DNA from: Zhengitettix transpicula
Lineage: Eukaryota; Arthropoda; Insecta; Orthoptera; Tetrigidae
DNA: 64,000 bases
Assembly: GCA_037074705.1 (NCBI GenBank)
Contig: CM073591.1
Span: forward strand, 63,366,897 to 63,430,896
Direction of reading: 5' to 3'
In this document: positions 1-11,457 of the stretch, piece after piece
How positions within the stretch are numbered: position 1 is the first letter of the stretch
How the letters are laid out: every line of letters begins with the position of its first letter
Position numbers and translations under genes: made by a program
Notes under the pieces: generated by a model
Seen by the model: the letters and a program-made list of their open reading frames with translations, nothing else
Databases searched by the model: none
Told to the model about the DNA's origin: nothing

Positions 1-100
1 CAATACAGACAAAAAAAAGGGTAATATAAATACCACATTTTTTGTCTGTATTGGCTATCTTTCTTATTAATTATTTTCTATCAGATGTAAATTATTTTCA
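1..100. repeat. Penelope-type palindromic tail, collapsed copy
   Basis: The left half (tacagacaaaaa, then aatataaataccaca) is the reverse complement of the right half (tttgtctgta, ggctatctttcttatt). The same words recur at 22.9, 30.6, 33.1, 38.8, 50.2 and 56.6 kb. The central loop seen in the longer copies is missing here. It sits in the per intron downstream of the third coding exon. Confidence 0.7.
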
Positions 101-436
101 TAAATTAATTATGTTTAAAATATGAGTAATAATGACCAAGAAACTTTTTTGTCAGAGGGTGTACTAGGTAAAACTCTCAAGTAATATAAATGCTTTGAAA
201 AGAATTATAATAAGGATTTAATACATGTGTAAAACCTTGCCTAACCAACCATTGAATAATTTATTCACTGTTTGCTGAATATCTGATGCCTAATTGTAGG
301 TAATATAAAACTTATCCATGTGAATAAAAATACATGACTAAACCTTATTTATCAGCAATAAATTTATTAGTCACATAGAAATATTATAGCTATATTGTTA
401 ACTTGTCTAAAAAGATTGAAATCAATGTATTTTTAC

Positions 437-825
437 CTGACTGCTTTTTATTATTACTATTGGTGATCTGTGATAAAATACTAGTTTTGAGTATGATCAT
501 TTGTGGACTGTCAGACTCTTCTCGTTCCAGTTCCACTATATCAACCACAGGCTTTATTCCTGTAGTATCAGACCCACACACACCATTGCGCAAGTCTTTG
601 GAGCAACCAGTATTTATGGTCTCTGTTTTATTAGGTACAACAAGGTTTGGTGTATCTTGTACACCTGATAATGGCGCAGTGACTTCTACATCTGGAGTCT
701 CCAGAATTGGGGCAGAAATCATAGGAGTATTTGTACTAAGTACTGTGACTGTTTCAACTTCAGTCTTTGGAGTTTTCTTCTTTTTAAATTCCTTCTCCTT
801 CCTTTTTGGAACACTAAAATCAGCA
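437..825 (-). CDS. per: period (per), third coding exon
   Basis: Continues the PERIOD reading frame from 924-1004; the split isoleucine codon gives residue 54 and the exon encodes about residues 55-183. It opens with ADFSVPKRKEKEF and a lysine-rich run (KKKKTPK, residues 68-74), matching the basic, probable nuclear-localisation segment that follows the SGSSGYGG motif in insect PER. The rest is acidic and Ser/Thr/Pro-rich linker (for example VDIVELEREESDSPQ), as expected before the PAS domains, which must lie left of the window. The acceptor is tatttttaacag before 825 and the donor is TCAG|GTAAAA after 437. The frame stays open throughout, and a stop appears only past the donor. PER is the transcriptional repressor of the circadian feedback loop and acts with TIM/CRY in the nucleus (family knowledge). 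Exon boundaries are inferred from splice consensus and frame. Confidence 0.88.
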
Positions 826-923
826 CTGTTAAAAATAAAGATGTAGTTAATTAAATTGCCAATATTTTCATTTTCATATTCATAACATGTAGAAAATTCA
901 GTATAAAATAATTGAAAACATAC

Positions 924-1004
924 ATAGCAGATTGACTGGAAGATGGGTGACCTCCATAACCACTGCTTCCACTGGAATTACTGTGTCGAGATCGGGAACT
1001 TCCA
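924..1004 (-). CDS. per: period (per), second coding exon
   Basis: An 81-nt exon encoding residues 27-54 (27 and 54 are split codons). It contains SGSSRSRHSNSSGSSGYGG, which closely parallels the serine/glycine motif SGSSKSR...SSGSSGYGG near the N terminus of insect PERIOD proteins. The acceptor is cataattatag before 1004; the donor is CTAT|GTATGT after 924. The intron to the next exon is only 98 nt (826-923), whereas the upstream intron is 592 nt (1005-1596). Phases match on both sides: AG|T gives Ser and AT|T gives Ile. The exon is too short to be found as an ORF and was recognised by motif and splice signals. Confidence 0.88.
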
Positions 1005-1596
1005 CTATAATTATGAGAAAAACTTTTTATACACGTAAAACATCTACACTTTCATTATTCATTATAACATTTATCAGAAAACAAAAGATAGAAAAAAGAG
1101 ATGGAATGCTAGAATATATATAGCAAATTATTATATATGTGATGTTCACAATAACTTATAAGTAATATGAATGTTGAAACAATCTGAAGTATAAGATTAC
1201 AAATTTATTATGTAAATTCAGTCTTTAGTATGTGATACCATTTTGTAGGGGCAATTACACAGAAAGTTAGTCTGTATCCATGAAAGTAATAACTTTTAAA
1301 TGACATTAAAATTGGAGTAACAATGTGGTTTCAATTTTAATTAAATGCATGTAGATTACCATTTTTGTGACATTTAAAAATTGTTGAAAAACATTCGAGA
1401 GTATAAATTTTAAGAAAAGAAAGAAAATCAAGAATTTAATACTAGCATTTGTTAAGAATGGTTTATTTCCTTAATAGCAGATCACATGGTAATTGATTAT
1501 AGAAAATGGAATAGTAATTAGTATTTCCTTTTTGTAAAACTTTGCAACTCACAAATATTGATGTATTTGTCAGTCAAATAAAAATTAATTGTATAC

Positions 1597-1676
1597 CTGT
1601 GTTGTGATTGGCTGTTGCAGCTGTTGGAGTAGGCAGAGTCTGAGACTTTAGTGTGTCCATTCTCACTTTCCTCCAT
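1597..1676 (-). CDS. per: period (per), first coding exon with start codon
   Basis: Starts with ATG at 1676 and encodes MEESENGHTKVSDSAYSNSC, then NSQSQH. The stretch HTKVSDSAYSNSC is the strongly conserved N terminus of insect PERIOD, which fixes both gene and start. The donor is CACAG|GTATAC after 1597. Seven nucleotides of 5' UTR (1677-1683) precede the ATG and are themselves preceded by an acceptor (atattttttcag at 1684), so the transcript begins in at least one non-coding exon further right. Together the three exons encode about 183 residues of the PER N terminus with no frameshift or stop, so the gene looks intact here. Confidence 0.93.
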
Positions 1677-1683
1677 ATTTAAA

Positions 1684-2036
1684 CTGAAAAAATATATCAA
1701 TTTATCATCATTATGAATATATTATCATGGAACAAAATTCTTTAACTGAAACCAGAATAATATAAAATGATTCAACAGTAGGCATTATACTGTGAGTACA
1801 CAATAATCAAATACAAGCCTCTAAAAAATTTTGTGTTGTCCTTTATACAGAGATAAAAACATTCTGCACGGTTCTTAAAGTTTGGGTTAACTTTTTCCGC
1901 AAAAATTTGTCTACGTTTCATACCACTGATAGAATATCGTGCATAGCAGTTAGATACTTTCCGACGGTTCTATGTAGCTGTGATATAAAGTATAATAGAA
2001 ATTAGTTCTGTGTAAATAGTTCTTGGGTTTCCACCC
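1684..2036 (-). other. Intron of per between the 5' UTR exon and first coding exon, proximal part
   Basis: Begins with a polypyrimidine tract and AG acceptor on the minus strand at 1684. The rest is A+T-rich with no exon or motif I can recognise. The intron extends at least to 2036 and probably much further, across the transposon relics that follow. Confidence 0.6.
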
Positions 2037-3050
2037 GGGTTAAGGTAATCTTAAGCCACGACGTTTCGATGGCGTACACTGCCCTCTTTCTCAAGTGAAG
2101 TGCCGATTTGTTTGCGCGTCGCCTTTATACCCCATCCCTCGCCAGCGTGGTGATGTGTCGTGTCCTGTATGGCTCTCGGCCTCAGATGGTATTTCCCCAC
2201 CATTTCTGCTGTCTCGGTGCCGCTAACCGCAACCGTGTATCTTTCTGCCTCGTTCACTGGTGCCTTGATTATTGAACCGAGATTTTGTTTGTCCTTCCGT
2301 CGATGTTTAGCCGATACAATATCACGCGCTTTACTCAGTTGGTACTCCTGATACGGTTCATGCAATTGGTGGTTTTAATTGCTACCGCTTCCATTAAGAC
2401 ACTGTCCCAGAAATTTCCACATTTTTGGATATACTGAGTGGCCCAGTCCACCATCTTGTTTCATCCGGATTAGAATGTCTAGGAAGGGCAGGCATCCATA
2501 CTTTTCCACCTTCATCGTGAATTTTATGTTGGAGTGCAGACTGTTCAGATGTTCGAGGAAGGTCTACAGTTTCTCCGCCCCGTGCGGCCATACGACAAAG
2601 TGTCGTCGACATATCTAAAGAAATGCTTCGGACGTAGTGGTGCACTTCAGGGCCAAATCTTCAAAACACTCCATATAGAAATTGGCGATCGCCAGGGAGA
2701 GAGGGGACCCTATACCTACGCTAAAGACCTGTTCACAAAACTTTCCATTATACTTAAAGTATGTGGTCGTCAGTACATGTTTAAACAGCTCAGTTACACC
2801 TGAGGATAAATGTATTTCCAGAAGTTTTAGCATATCCTCAATAGTGACAGAGCTTGTGGTCGTCGAAAAGTCGCGTTTTAATCGCTTCTGGCACCCGTGT
2901 GAAACACGAGAACTCTTTCTGCAGCAATTACACCCGGAAAGTCTTGGGTTATTGAAAATCTTTGAGAATTCAGCTCGACTGATTTATTGCTATAAATTGA
3001 ACAAAGACAGTCGCCGAGGCAGAAATTTACGAGTCATCAGTTTATGATCC
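2037..3050 (-). mobile_element. Penelope-like retroelement relic (reverse transcriptase)
   Basis: Read on the minus strand, in several frames, it gives Penelope-type RT blocks: a segment around 2833-2640 with LLEIHLSSGVTELFKHVLTT, YFKYNGKF, GSPLSLAIANFYME and FEDLAL; the catalytic YVDD box at 2613-2602; and then FLEHLN-like and LPFLDI-like words near 2560-2460. The C-terminal part (2365-2051) runs open into the terminal sequence and ends in SVRHRNVVA. The left end (2037-2100) has a CGTTTCGATGGC-type motif typical of Penelope terminal repeats. Frameshifts separate the blocks, so the copy is dead. No GIY-YIG endonuclease is visible. Assignment rests on motif order; subfamily is not determined. 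Confidence 0.75.
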
Positions 3051-3879
3051 TCTAATGCATGAAAGATGAAAATAAACTGAAATCACTTGATTCTTAGCAA
3101 TATACACGTACAATTTACCTCCCAACACTAGTGACTTCTACACCAAATATGTAGGCAATAAAATCTGCACATAAAGTTATTACATTTTTTCTGTTAATTT
3201 GGTAGTTTAATTGAACTCTGCATACTGAGGCAACAATCACTCAGCAACATGTTGCCAGAGAGTTGTCAACGTGTATCCTACCAACAAGCAACAACACTTC
3301 AAGTTTGGGGAAATGTTGGACGGTGTGAGATTTTGTTGCATATTACTTGTTACCATATTTTTCTCTTTGTAAACGTCGTTCAGTTTTGTCAATAAATGTA
3401 GTACATTTATTAGGCTATTTCATTAAAATAAATTAATAAATATTTTGATTGAATTTTTAATTTATATTTTCAGATTTAAATTGAAAAAATACTAAGTAAA
3501 AACAATTAAACAGATTTGAATTGTATTTAAACTACAATAAAAATTTTAAATAATTTATTTTTTATATAATTAATTAGAACCAATGGAGTAAATTTAAAAA
3601 CTGGGAGTGTTTCCTCTACATCTTAATTCTTTCTTATTTGGCTTCTCATAAACAATTTGACCTTCCTGCCCTTATAATTTGTTTATTTTACCGTCCGTTT
3701 TAATCTATAATCCAATGCATAATTTTTCTTAATTTCTAATTTAATAAGTATAGGCCTATTATATCAAATTTTGTAAATATTAATTGAATAATAATAAATT
3801 TTCACAGCTTATTTCATTATATAGACTAAAAAAATTAATTTAATTTAATAAGATCTTTCATGCTTCGAATAAAAAAAGT
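3051..3879. other. A+T-rich non-coding DNA
   Basis: Nothing recognisable beyond low-complexity A+T runs (3420-3860). A slightly GC-richer patch at 3228-3345 contains repeated CAACA words and might be an end of the Harbinger-like relic to the right, but I could not pair it with a partner. Confidence 0.4.
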
Positions 3880-4300
3880 TGTTCGTCTCCTATCAAAATG
3901 TCAGTGAATGTTCTTTACTCATTCGTCAAAAATTTAGAAATAAAACTTCACCGTTAACATCTAATATATTGTTAAAATCATTTAAAGTTATTTGACCACC
4001 AACAAATAGTTCCCTTCTCCGCCACAGTAGTTTACTTCTTCTAAGAATCAAAGTTATTACCAAATACGCAGCCGCCGCGACTGTTTCTATAGACAAAATG
4101 CACCAAACGGAATCATTTAGGCGCTTTCTACAAGCATAGACGACAGGTCGCAAACGATGCGAGGAGACAAATTCCGCATGCAACATTGCTAATTTTGTGA
4201 TATAGTTGCACAACTAGAAACAGCCAACACTAGGAAACATGTTTCTTGCCTCATGTCACGCATTGGATTTGTTGCTCGATAATTTGCCAACAGACAACGT
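3880..4300 (-). mobile_element. PIF/Harbinger-like transposase N-terminal relic
   Basis: The minus strand encodes an open stretch (4213-3926) whose second half reads RRSKLLWRRRELFVGG, then NDFNNILDVNG, ending LFLNF. After a stop it continues with RMSKEH. A basic Trp/Arg patch, an asparagine/aspartate-rich linker and then an F-x-N-F-x-RMS motif is the layout of PIF/Harbinger transposase N termini. The catalytic DDE part is absent. This could be a coincidental resemblance; the match is short and from memory of the family pattern. Confidence 0.45.
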
Positions 4301-4434
4301 AGCGGACCACGGGAAAATTATTTTAAGTTAACACTCATAATAACCTTTTTTCAATATGGTTTACACCAACAACCGTTCTCTATCAATTAAGCATCTTTCA
4401 TTTATGTGTTTTCTACCTTCTTAGTCGGGCTCTT

Positions 4435-4712
4435 AGTACTTATCCCACGCCCTTACAAAGGTAGGATAGGTGTTTGCTGTAGGAACTCAGCATTCTCTTC
4501 TGAGTGTCTCGACCGGTTAAGGAGGCAGATAGCCGACTGTTCCAATACGAATAGCGGATATATCTTGCCGTATACCCAAGGCTTGCGACCCCGGTACATA
4601 CACCTCTGAAAACAGGCCGAGGTGTCTTGTGGGAACCTTAGTTCAAAAGCAGAGAGAGAAGAAGGCATTCCCAAAGGTAGCCCTATCCGTCTCTCCTCTC
4701 GTGACTTGACCA
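4435..4712 (-). repeat. SINE-like poly(A) retroposon family, 5' part only
   Basis: Matches, in reverse orientation, the head of the complete copies at 28899-29480 and 47241-47778: shared words include cccacgccctt, gaggcagatagccga, gcgaccccgg, acatacacctc and gccgaggtg. The poly(A)-proximal half is missing and the sequence is more diverged than other copies, suggesting an older insertion. Confidence 0.8.
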
Positions 4713-4725
4713 GTACACACGTCAT

Positions 4726-6429
4726 ATCAATATTATAAATTGAAAAAATAATTTACCAGAGCAAAACGTTTTATTGGTACAGCTAAAAACAATATAGATG
4801 AACAGTATAGTAAATGAATTGTTCACCATATAATTGTAAGTTACACCACGGAAATAATCTAAAATGTCCCGGTCACCAAAATTACACACTTTTTACAAAA
4901 CTGTTTCGTCTGCTTCATGATATTTCTTTAACTTGCTTCATGGTTTATGACCAACAAATTATTCGTTATAAATGTCTCGCCGCTTCTGCACTTTACGAAA
5001 CCCATCTAAAAGTTTCCAAACATTGTAATGCTTCCTACCCAATACCAATTAATTCTTTTGTTCCTGCGTTGTTGTTGGTGCCAATACTTGGTTAATAGTT
5101 CTCCACATGACTTGTGGAAATATTGGTGGACAACCATTAAAAAGCTGCTGAGGTAAGTAAGCGCCTAAGTCGCAATTGGAAGAAAAGCCAGTAGCGTAAT
5201 CTTCACGGCTATCAAAGAAAAATCCGGGTTATTATTATACAGCTGGTTCAAGTACAGTTCTATAAAATATTTTTTCTAAGTTTCGCACAGATGGAAGATG
5301 ATTTGGACTCCAAATGCAGCTAGTTCAAATTAGCAAAAAATTCTTAGAGGGTTCACAAAGGCCTACAGATACAAATTTTTAATTAACTACAACATTCTGG
5401 TGTAAACCAAAGTATCATGCCACTTGTTGTCGAGTAGTGCATATAATATACAGAATGAACGCTCAACCAAAATTACACAAATTTGGAAAATTACTTCGAT
5501 GCAGTTTCTGGTCATATGTGTACCTGGATTTCAACATAACAGATGTCTTATATGCAGCTAATTAAATATGATATACCGATGCATCCTCTATCACCCACCG
5601 AAACGACTCGCGTCGAAACGCACCATCGCGATACTCCATCGTTAATCCGTAGTTTGGTCTTTTAAGTATTAATATTTCCGAACGAGTTTTATTACGATAA
5701 AAGTGTTACTTTAAGTAAATTTATCAGTAAATATTGTACAACAGGATGACGGCGCCCGGTACATTTGTCGATTTATCCGAGATTGTTAAAATAGTGCAAA
5801 TGTCAACTCCTGTTAAAATTACTTTTTACTTTTGGCGGTTTCTAGTCAAATTACACCCAAAATCGTAGATGATTGACATACATGAAATCACAGACGTCAA
5901 CTGTAAAGTTCTTTGACTAAAAGTTGTATTAATTAAAAAAATTAGGTCGACGCCTGAGACAAGTTTTAGACAATATCTCAGATCAACGTTATCACTGAAG
6001 TCCTGAGTATTGTTCGGTGTCCGTACAGTATAATAGGTGTCATCATAGCTACTGTTGGATGGACGGAAGAAAGCGTGACGCCATGAGCTTCTGAATTAAT
6101 TTTCACGAAAACTTGCAATACAATGTATGATATTTATTCCCGGCATCAAGTTTTCACAAATAAGTTCGACGAGATGTCAACTTTTGAACAAATTTGTTAT
6201 AATAAAATATAATCGTTCAGTGAAGAATAAATCTGTGAGAGGTACGTTGCAATAACTAAATGGAAAAAAATTAGAACAGTATCAAAACTATCTTAATACA
6301 TACGTGAAAGGATATAAAAGCTATAAAAGGACAAGATTTTGTACTCTGTACGTTCCTGGTGACTGAACCGTGAAATTAAACACGTCTCAACGAGCAACTT
6401 TGATATTATTAGGGATTGAAGGTTTTACA
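4726..6429. other. Non-coding DNA, no recognised feature
   Basis: Mostly A+T-rich single-copy-looking sequence. An open stretch at 4814-5095 on the plus strand (93 codons) has no recognisable domain and no coding-like composition. A short CpG-containing patch lies at 5580-5640. I see no splice-bounded exon or transposon domain. Confidence 0.4.
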
Positions 6430-6540
6430 GGTGTAATAATTCAATAAAGAACTATCGGTTTTCCAACCGGGTAGGTTGCTCAGACCTTTTCACAACGAGA
6501 TCGTCTTCAAATCCGAGAGTTATTTAAAAGTTTCAATTTA
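6430..6540. repeat. Possible Penelope-type terminal fragment
   Basis: Contains ttttccaaccgggta followed by a short spacer and a gatcgtcttcaaatcc word. This resembles the layout at 2027-2100 and 16421-16500 (tttccaaccgggt, then cgtttcg and catcttcag). No coding sequence is attached. Confidence 0.35.
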
Positions 6541-6574
6541 ACGTCTGTTTTGAATTAATAAAACAATTCATGAC

Positions 6575-6815
6575 TTTATACATACACTATTTATTTTTTA
6601 TTTATATTGTAACAACGTTTTGATACTTTTTTGTATCTTCTTCAGGTTTGTTGTTTCTTGGTGTACTTTAGTTTGCCTTTGCTTACTTTGTACAATTATA
6701 CTATAAATCTAATCATTTTCATATACCTCGTGTCTAGGTAAATACCTAAAGAGGATACAAACAGGTATCGACACTTAGTGTACAATATAAATAAAAAAAT
6801 TAAAATGTAAAGTTA
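6575..6815. repeat. Degenerate foldback repeat
   Basis: The left arm (tttttatttatattgta ... ttgtatcttcttc, about 6590-6645) pairs with a right arm (gaggatacaaacaggta ... tacaatataaataaaaa, about 6750-6805). The arm also contains aacgttttgata, related to the arm of the foldback at 9015-9405. Confidence 0.55.
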
Positions 6816-9014
6816 ATCAATTGTTTTTACCGAGTTATTTATTCAACTTTGATGTAGGTAATTATGACAGACCACGTGTTACTCCTTTTTGGTATAAGAT
6901 ATTGTCTGAAACTACGAACTCCGGGGTTTCTCAGTTAATAAAACATTTTTATACTTGAATCGGATAATGAGCATTTTTACTCTCAAGTGCCTTGAAACAC
7001 GCAATTTTTTAACATTATATTTACTAGCAATATAAACAACGTTTAAGGAATATACCGCAGTTGCATTCCTTTTCTATACTCCACGAACATCTCGATCAGT
7101 TAAATCTCTAGTCATTTTTGGTAGTTTGGCCTTTCATTTCTACTTCACTTATCTGTTTTAATCTCTTCTTCTTTAGTACCGTGGCACGTAGGTTGTCCGA
7201 ATTTGTTAAATATTTAAAACGGTGAAAGAGTACACCGCAAATTTGAGGTGATTCTGGAATAAATTTCACATGTGGGCCAGAGTAGATTCTCATTAAAATC
7301 CACGACCTTGTTTTGGAATAAGAATAACAAGGTATTTCTCTCCATCCGCAATGTCTTCCTGTTACGCATTGCATTATGGCAAGTTCTTTGCAAAAGCAAA
7401 AGCTGTTCCAATTTGTAGTGACGTGCGAATTCTTAAAAAAAAATATGGACTTCACAAGGACATGCGGCGAGAGTGGTACAACGTAAGATAATAGACGAGC
7501 ATAAATCGAAATTGGCCTGAAAAATATGCATTCACAACAGCCGGTTGCTTGACGTAATGGAATTACAAATTTAAGGGATAGAATTCGCTGTCCCTTGGAT
7601 AGTCAAAATATCACACTCAATTTTTCAAGATTGTAACGACAGAAGAGACTTATGGAATCTGTGTCTCTTACATAGTGATCTCGAGTAAGAGACAACGCAG
7701 AATAATAACTCGTTATTTAAGTAATTACAATATCTCACCTATCACCAACCAAGAGCTTCAAATCAACTTTGTACTAGTGTAGCTACTCAGGAAAAGCATA
7801 CATATTTTCTATATGTCACCGTATTGACATCCGATAACATTTGTTTTTCACAGAGTAGAGCACTGATCTTCTTTGCAGAGTGCTTCATTTCAAAATGTTT
7901 GCCTCTTTGAAGACTACAGCATCCCACTTATGATACTCGGCTTTTGTATTCTTGGATCGCTATCAAATTATACGCAATATTCTTCCATTCCTTGCTTCTT
8001 CACCTGCAATCCGTCATTATTTTGTTTAAATCATTGCTTCTTACATGTATAAGTATTTTTGGATTGTGTTATGATATGTTTCGCCGACCTTCAGCTTCTC
8101 CGCCTCGCCTCTCGGAGGTCCCGGATGTTTGTGCTCGTCATGGTCAGAAAACTGGGGTTAAATTGAAGGAGAATTAACTCCCCGACCACGTGTCACTCCT
8201 AAATCCAGATTGTATCACGTAAGATGACAGTCTGGCAGTCGTCCCGGTAGGCCAAGGCCCTATATGGGCTGTAGCGCCATGGAGAATGTGATTTGTTTCA
8301 GATTCTTACGCAAGATTCTTACGTCTTGATGCGGTAGTTAGTGAGATTGACGGATTACACTTTGCTTCACCAACGAAGAGGCCATGCTAATCTTGTTGTG
8401 CTTGCCACGTAACTGACGTGCTTTGCATTAGTTATCTTTTATTAATGAGTCGTCTCTCCCGTTACACTGCTTCAAGATTCAGTTCTTTGTAGTTGCGTAA
8501 TTACCAGTGCCGTTCCGACACATCACCTTTGCTGTAGGTCATTTATCTGAAGGACAATCGGAAAGTCCAATAGAGAATTCAAAACGTACGAATATATTAC
8601 TTCCGTACCCAGCTAGATACATTCAGAAATATATTTGCGTAATCTTGCGGCAAATATTCTGATGTTTTACGAAATTGTCTACCATTGATTAGAATACGTG
8701 CGTATTTTTAAGTTACAAAATGCGTGTGGTGAACAAACTAATAAAATCTTATTAAACAAACGCAGTATTTCAAACGAGGAAACGTTGATTCTGAATTATC
8801 ATACGAGAATTTAATATTTGAAATTAGTTTCTTGTGGTTGCTATGATCAATTATATCCCAGTAATATTTTCTGTTGTTATCAGGATTTAATCTCGAAATG
8901 AATAGTTTCACTGGACGGACGACATAATGGTTAATCAGTGTTTTTTTTCTAAAAATTTATTTTAACATTGTTTTTGCATTATAGATTTTGTAGATAATTC
9001 AGTTTTCTGATCTA
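6816..9014. other. Non-coding DNA, no recognised gene
   Basis: Open stretches at 7455-7108 (minus) and 7944-8177 (plus) show no domain I can name. A GC-richer patch at 8090-8300 includes gtaggccaaggccc and ggctgtagcgcca, words that look like retroposon 3' sequence, but this is only an impression. Two near-identical CACGTG contexts (gaccacgtgt) occur at 6871 and 8185. Confidence 0.35.
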
Positions 9015-9405
9015 TAACAGACAATATTTTTATTGATTTAAGACAACGTTTTGGTACATGTTTGTACCTTCCCCAGGTCTTTCTTGCAGATAAATTGTAC
9101 AAAATAAATTTGTTGTTATCCAAAAAATAATAAATTTACAAAAGTGGTTGAACAATATACATATATATCAGTTTCATTGTGTTAATAGTATAATATAATG
9201 TTAAAAACTTTTTGCATTTATAGGTGTTTCTCAGTATTATGTTAATAGTATAATATATTTTATGCAACCACTTTTGTAAATTCAATAGTTTTTTTATAAC
9301 AAAAAAATTATTTTGTAAATTTTCTCCGCAGGAAAGATCTGTGGAAGGCACAGACACGTACCGAAACGTTGTCTTAAATAAATTAAAATATTGTCTGTTA
9401 TTGGT
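9015..9405. repeat. Foldback repeat
   Basis: The left arm, about 9018-9085 (gacaatatttttatt, gacaacgttttggtac, aggtctttc), is the inverse of the right arm, about 9325-9400 (gaaagatctgtgg, acgtaccgaaacgttgtc, aatattgtc). The loop carries a direct repeat, gttaatagtataata, at 9181 and 9241. The CGAAACGTTGTC word links it to the other foldbacks carrying GAAACG motifs in this window. Confidence 0.8.
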
Positions 9406-10379
9406 CACAAAACTGTATTATTTATTTCATATAAGCAGACGTAAAAATAAACCTTTATAATAGATTAAGGTTTAAATATTAATTAATTGAATTTAACTAA
9501 AAATGTATCCATTGACGAGGGAAGGTCAGTAATTACATACAAAAAGACACATTAATTTGGGTAGGTTCATTTTATTTCTCAACAAAACCTCCTTTAACTC
9601 TGCAAACACACCATTTTTCTTCAACTTTATCAAGCGTCAAAAAGTAAGTTTTCGGGAAAACCTACAATTATTTATTAGTTTTGGCATTATTTTTTTTTCT
9701 ACTGACCCATTTTTACACACTACGGATTAGAGTAAAGGAGCAGAGGGTCAATACTGGCTTTCCTACAAGACACGTGAATGTGGATTGCCTTGATGGATCA
9801 TAACTTTCCACTCGATAAATTGTGGACCTTGTTTAAAACTCAGGAATTTAAATAACGAGACATAATTGTCTCCATTTATCGTTCGCGATTTTATTTACAG
9901 TCGACATAGATACTTTCGGGTGGATCTAAAAAAACAATGATGAATCGACGCAAAATATCATCAATATTGCTACTATAAAGCTCCCAACCAACCCCTGAAT
10001 CGACCAAATGACAGAGTTTATTTTTCAATGACAACAAACGCGGCATCCATCTTGGGAATATTTTTGTTTTCATGAAACATTGAATATATGCTTATTAAAC
10101 CAATTATAAACAGTTTAAAACTCTGGGATTAATGTTTCCAGAATTTCATACAACTTGGCTTTAATTTCTTCAGGGCTTATTCCTCACAAATGTAAGTGTT
10201 TAATCACTTCCTGAAACTCATTTTCTTTTTATTGCTTCAAAGTAATACCAACTGTTTTTTGCCGATCGTAAAAAATTAAACCACAGAATGGCTATATCTG
10301 TAGGTTTGACAGCAGAGTATCAAATGATGGTACTTTTCATCGTAGTACCGTTGCTAACCAGCTTTGTTACATTTGGCCT
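9406..10379. other. Non-coding DNA with unidentified open stretches
   Basis: The minus strand has a 60-codon open stretch (10073-9891) and neighbouring fragments such as ILRRFIIVFLDPPESIY that look protein-like. They break frame repeatedly and match no family I can name. They may be an old transposon coding region. Confidence 0.3.
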
Positions 10380-11457
10380 GACCAGGGGTGGAAATATTCA
10401 AACATACTAAAACGGCAGATATTAGAGTTGGATAAATATTTTTAGGAGTCAAAAAGATTGATAGTGTATAATTTTAACCCCTTTCACCATTGGAAAGGAG
10501 CACCGTAAGGGGTGGGAGTGTGGAAGGGCGTTACAAGAAAATAACGCGAATAAAACCGAGATTGGAGTCAAATCCAGGGTTATGGATATTTCTGAAATTA
10601 ATTATGACATTCAACTTGCCATTTAACCCCCAGGGGCAGGGGGGGACGGGAGCGGAAATTTTGAAACACGTTAAACGGACTACATTTGCGTCGGATAAAT
10701 ATATTCTGGGTCAATAAGATTCATAAAATTTCTCTACAAGCTGTATGTATATAATTTTTCCCGGTTAAGCTTGGGAGCGGAGCATCCTTAAGAGGGGGGT
10801 GGAGCGGCATTGCATAAAAATAACGCAAAAACTACAGAGACTGGAGTCGAATTCTGTGTTATGGATGTCACTGATTGTAATTATGGAATTCAACTTACCG
10901 TTTAACCCTCAGGGGCGGGAAAGGACGGGGGTGGAAATTTTCACACCTGCAAACACGACCGATAGTTGCCTTGAATAAAGATTTTTCAGGGTTCATTAGA
11001 TCAATAGTGTTTCTACCGTTGTTTTTTGTGTATAATTTCAAACCCTTCCGGTTTGGAAGGGGAGCATCCTTAATGGGGAGAGGTGGAGTAGCATTATATA
11101 AAAATAAGGCAAAAACAACAGAGATTGGAGTTGAATACGGGGTTAGGGATGTCGCTGAGTTTTATTATGACATTCAACTTGCCGTTTAATCCCCAGGGGC
11201 CGCGATGGAAATTTTAAAAATATTTAACGGCCGATATTTGCGTCTAATACATAATTTTCGGAGTCGATGAGATATACAGCGTTTCTCAATATATTATTGT
11301 GTATAATTTCAACCACTTTCGGCACGGGAGGGGAGCAGGTTTAGGGTAGAGGGTTGAGGGACGTTACATAAAAGTAACGCAAAAGCAACCGATATTTTAA
11401 GTCAAATCGGGGGTTATGGGCATATGACAATCCTGTCATCGCCGGGCACCCATCTAG
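10380..11457 (+). mobile_element. Helitron-like element with four tandem internal units
   Basis: A unit of about 290 bp is repeated about four times (starts near 10385, 10640, 10915 and 11200). Each unit contains ggaaattttnaaac, an aacggccgatattngcgtc word, gataaat...tctgggtca, gtgtataattt, a GC-rich ggaggggagcat core, and ggagtcaaatccnggg. The block ends with cgccgggcacccat followed by CTAG at 11454-11457. A hairpin-like GC segment followed by CTAG is characteristic of Helitron 3' ends. Related single or double units occur at 18.65, 35.1, 40.2 and 52.2 kb. No Rep or helicase coding sequence is present, so this would be non-autonomous. The Helitron assignment is inferred from the termini only. 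Confidence 0.55.

Noticed and set aside
403..846. 147-codon plus-strand ORF
   Set aside because: Antisense shadow of the period exon; the minus-strand frame has the PER motifs and splice sites.
3228..4370. Terminal inverted repeats for the Harbinger-like relic, from CAACA-rich words on both sides
   Set aside because: The two sides do not pair over a meaningful length when compared base by base.
7108..7455. 115-codon minus-strand ORF as a host gene
   Set aside because: No recognisable domain, A+T-driven composition, no convincing splice context; left as unidentified non-coding.
8090..8300. Possible LINE 3' end (gtaggccaaggccc, ggctgtagcgcca)
   Set aside because: Resemblance is only an impression from short words; no RT or poly(A) tail seen.
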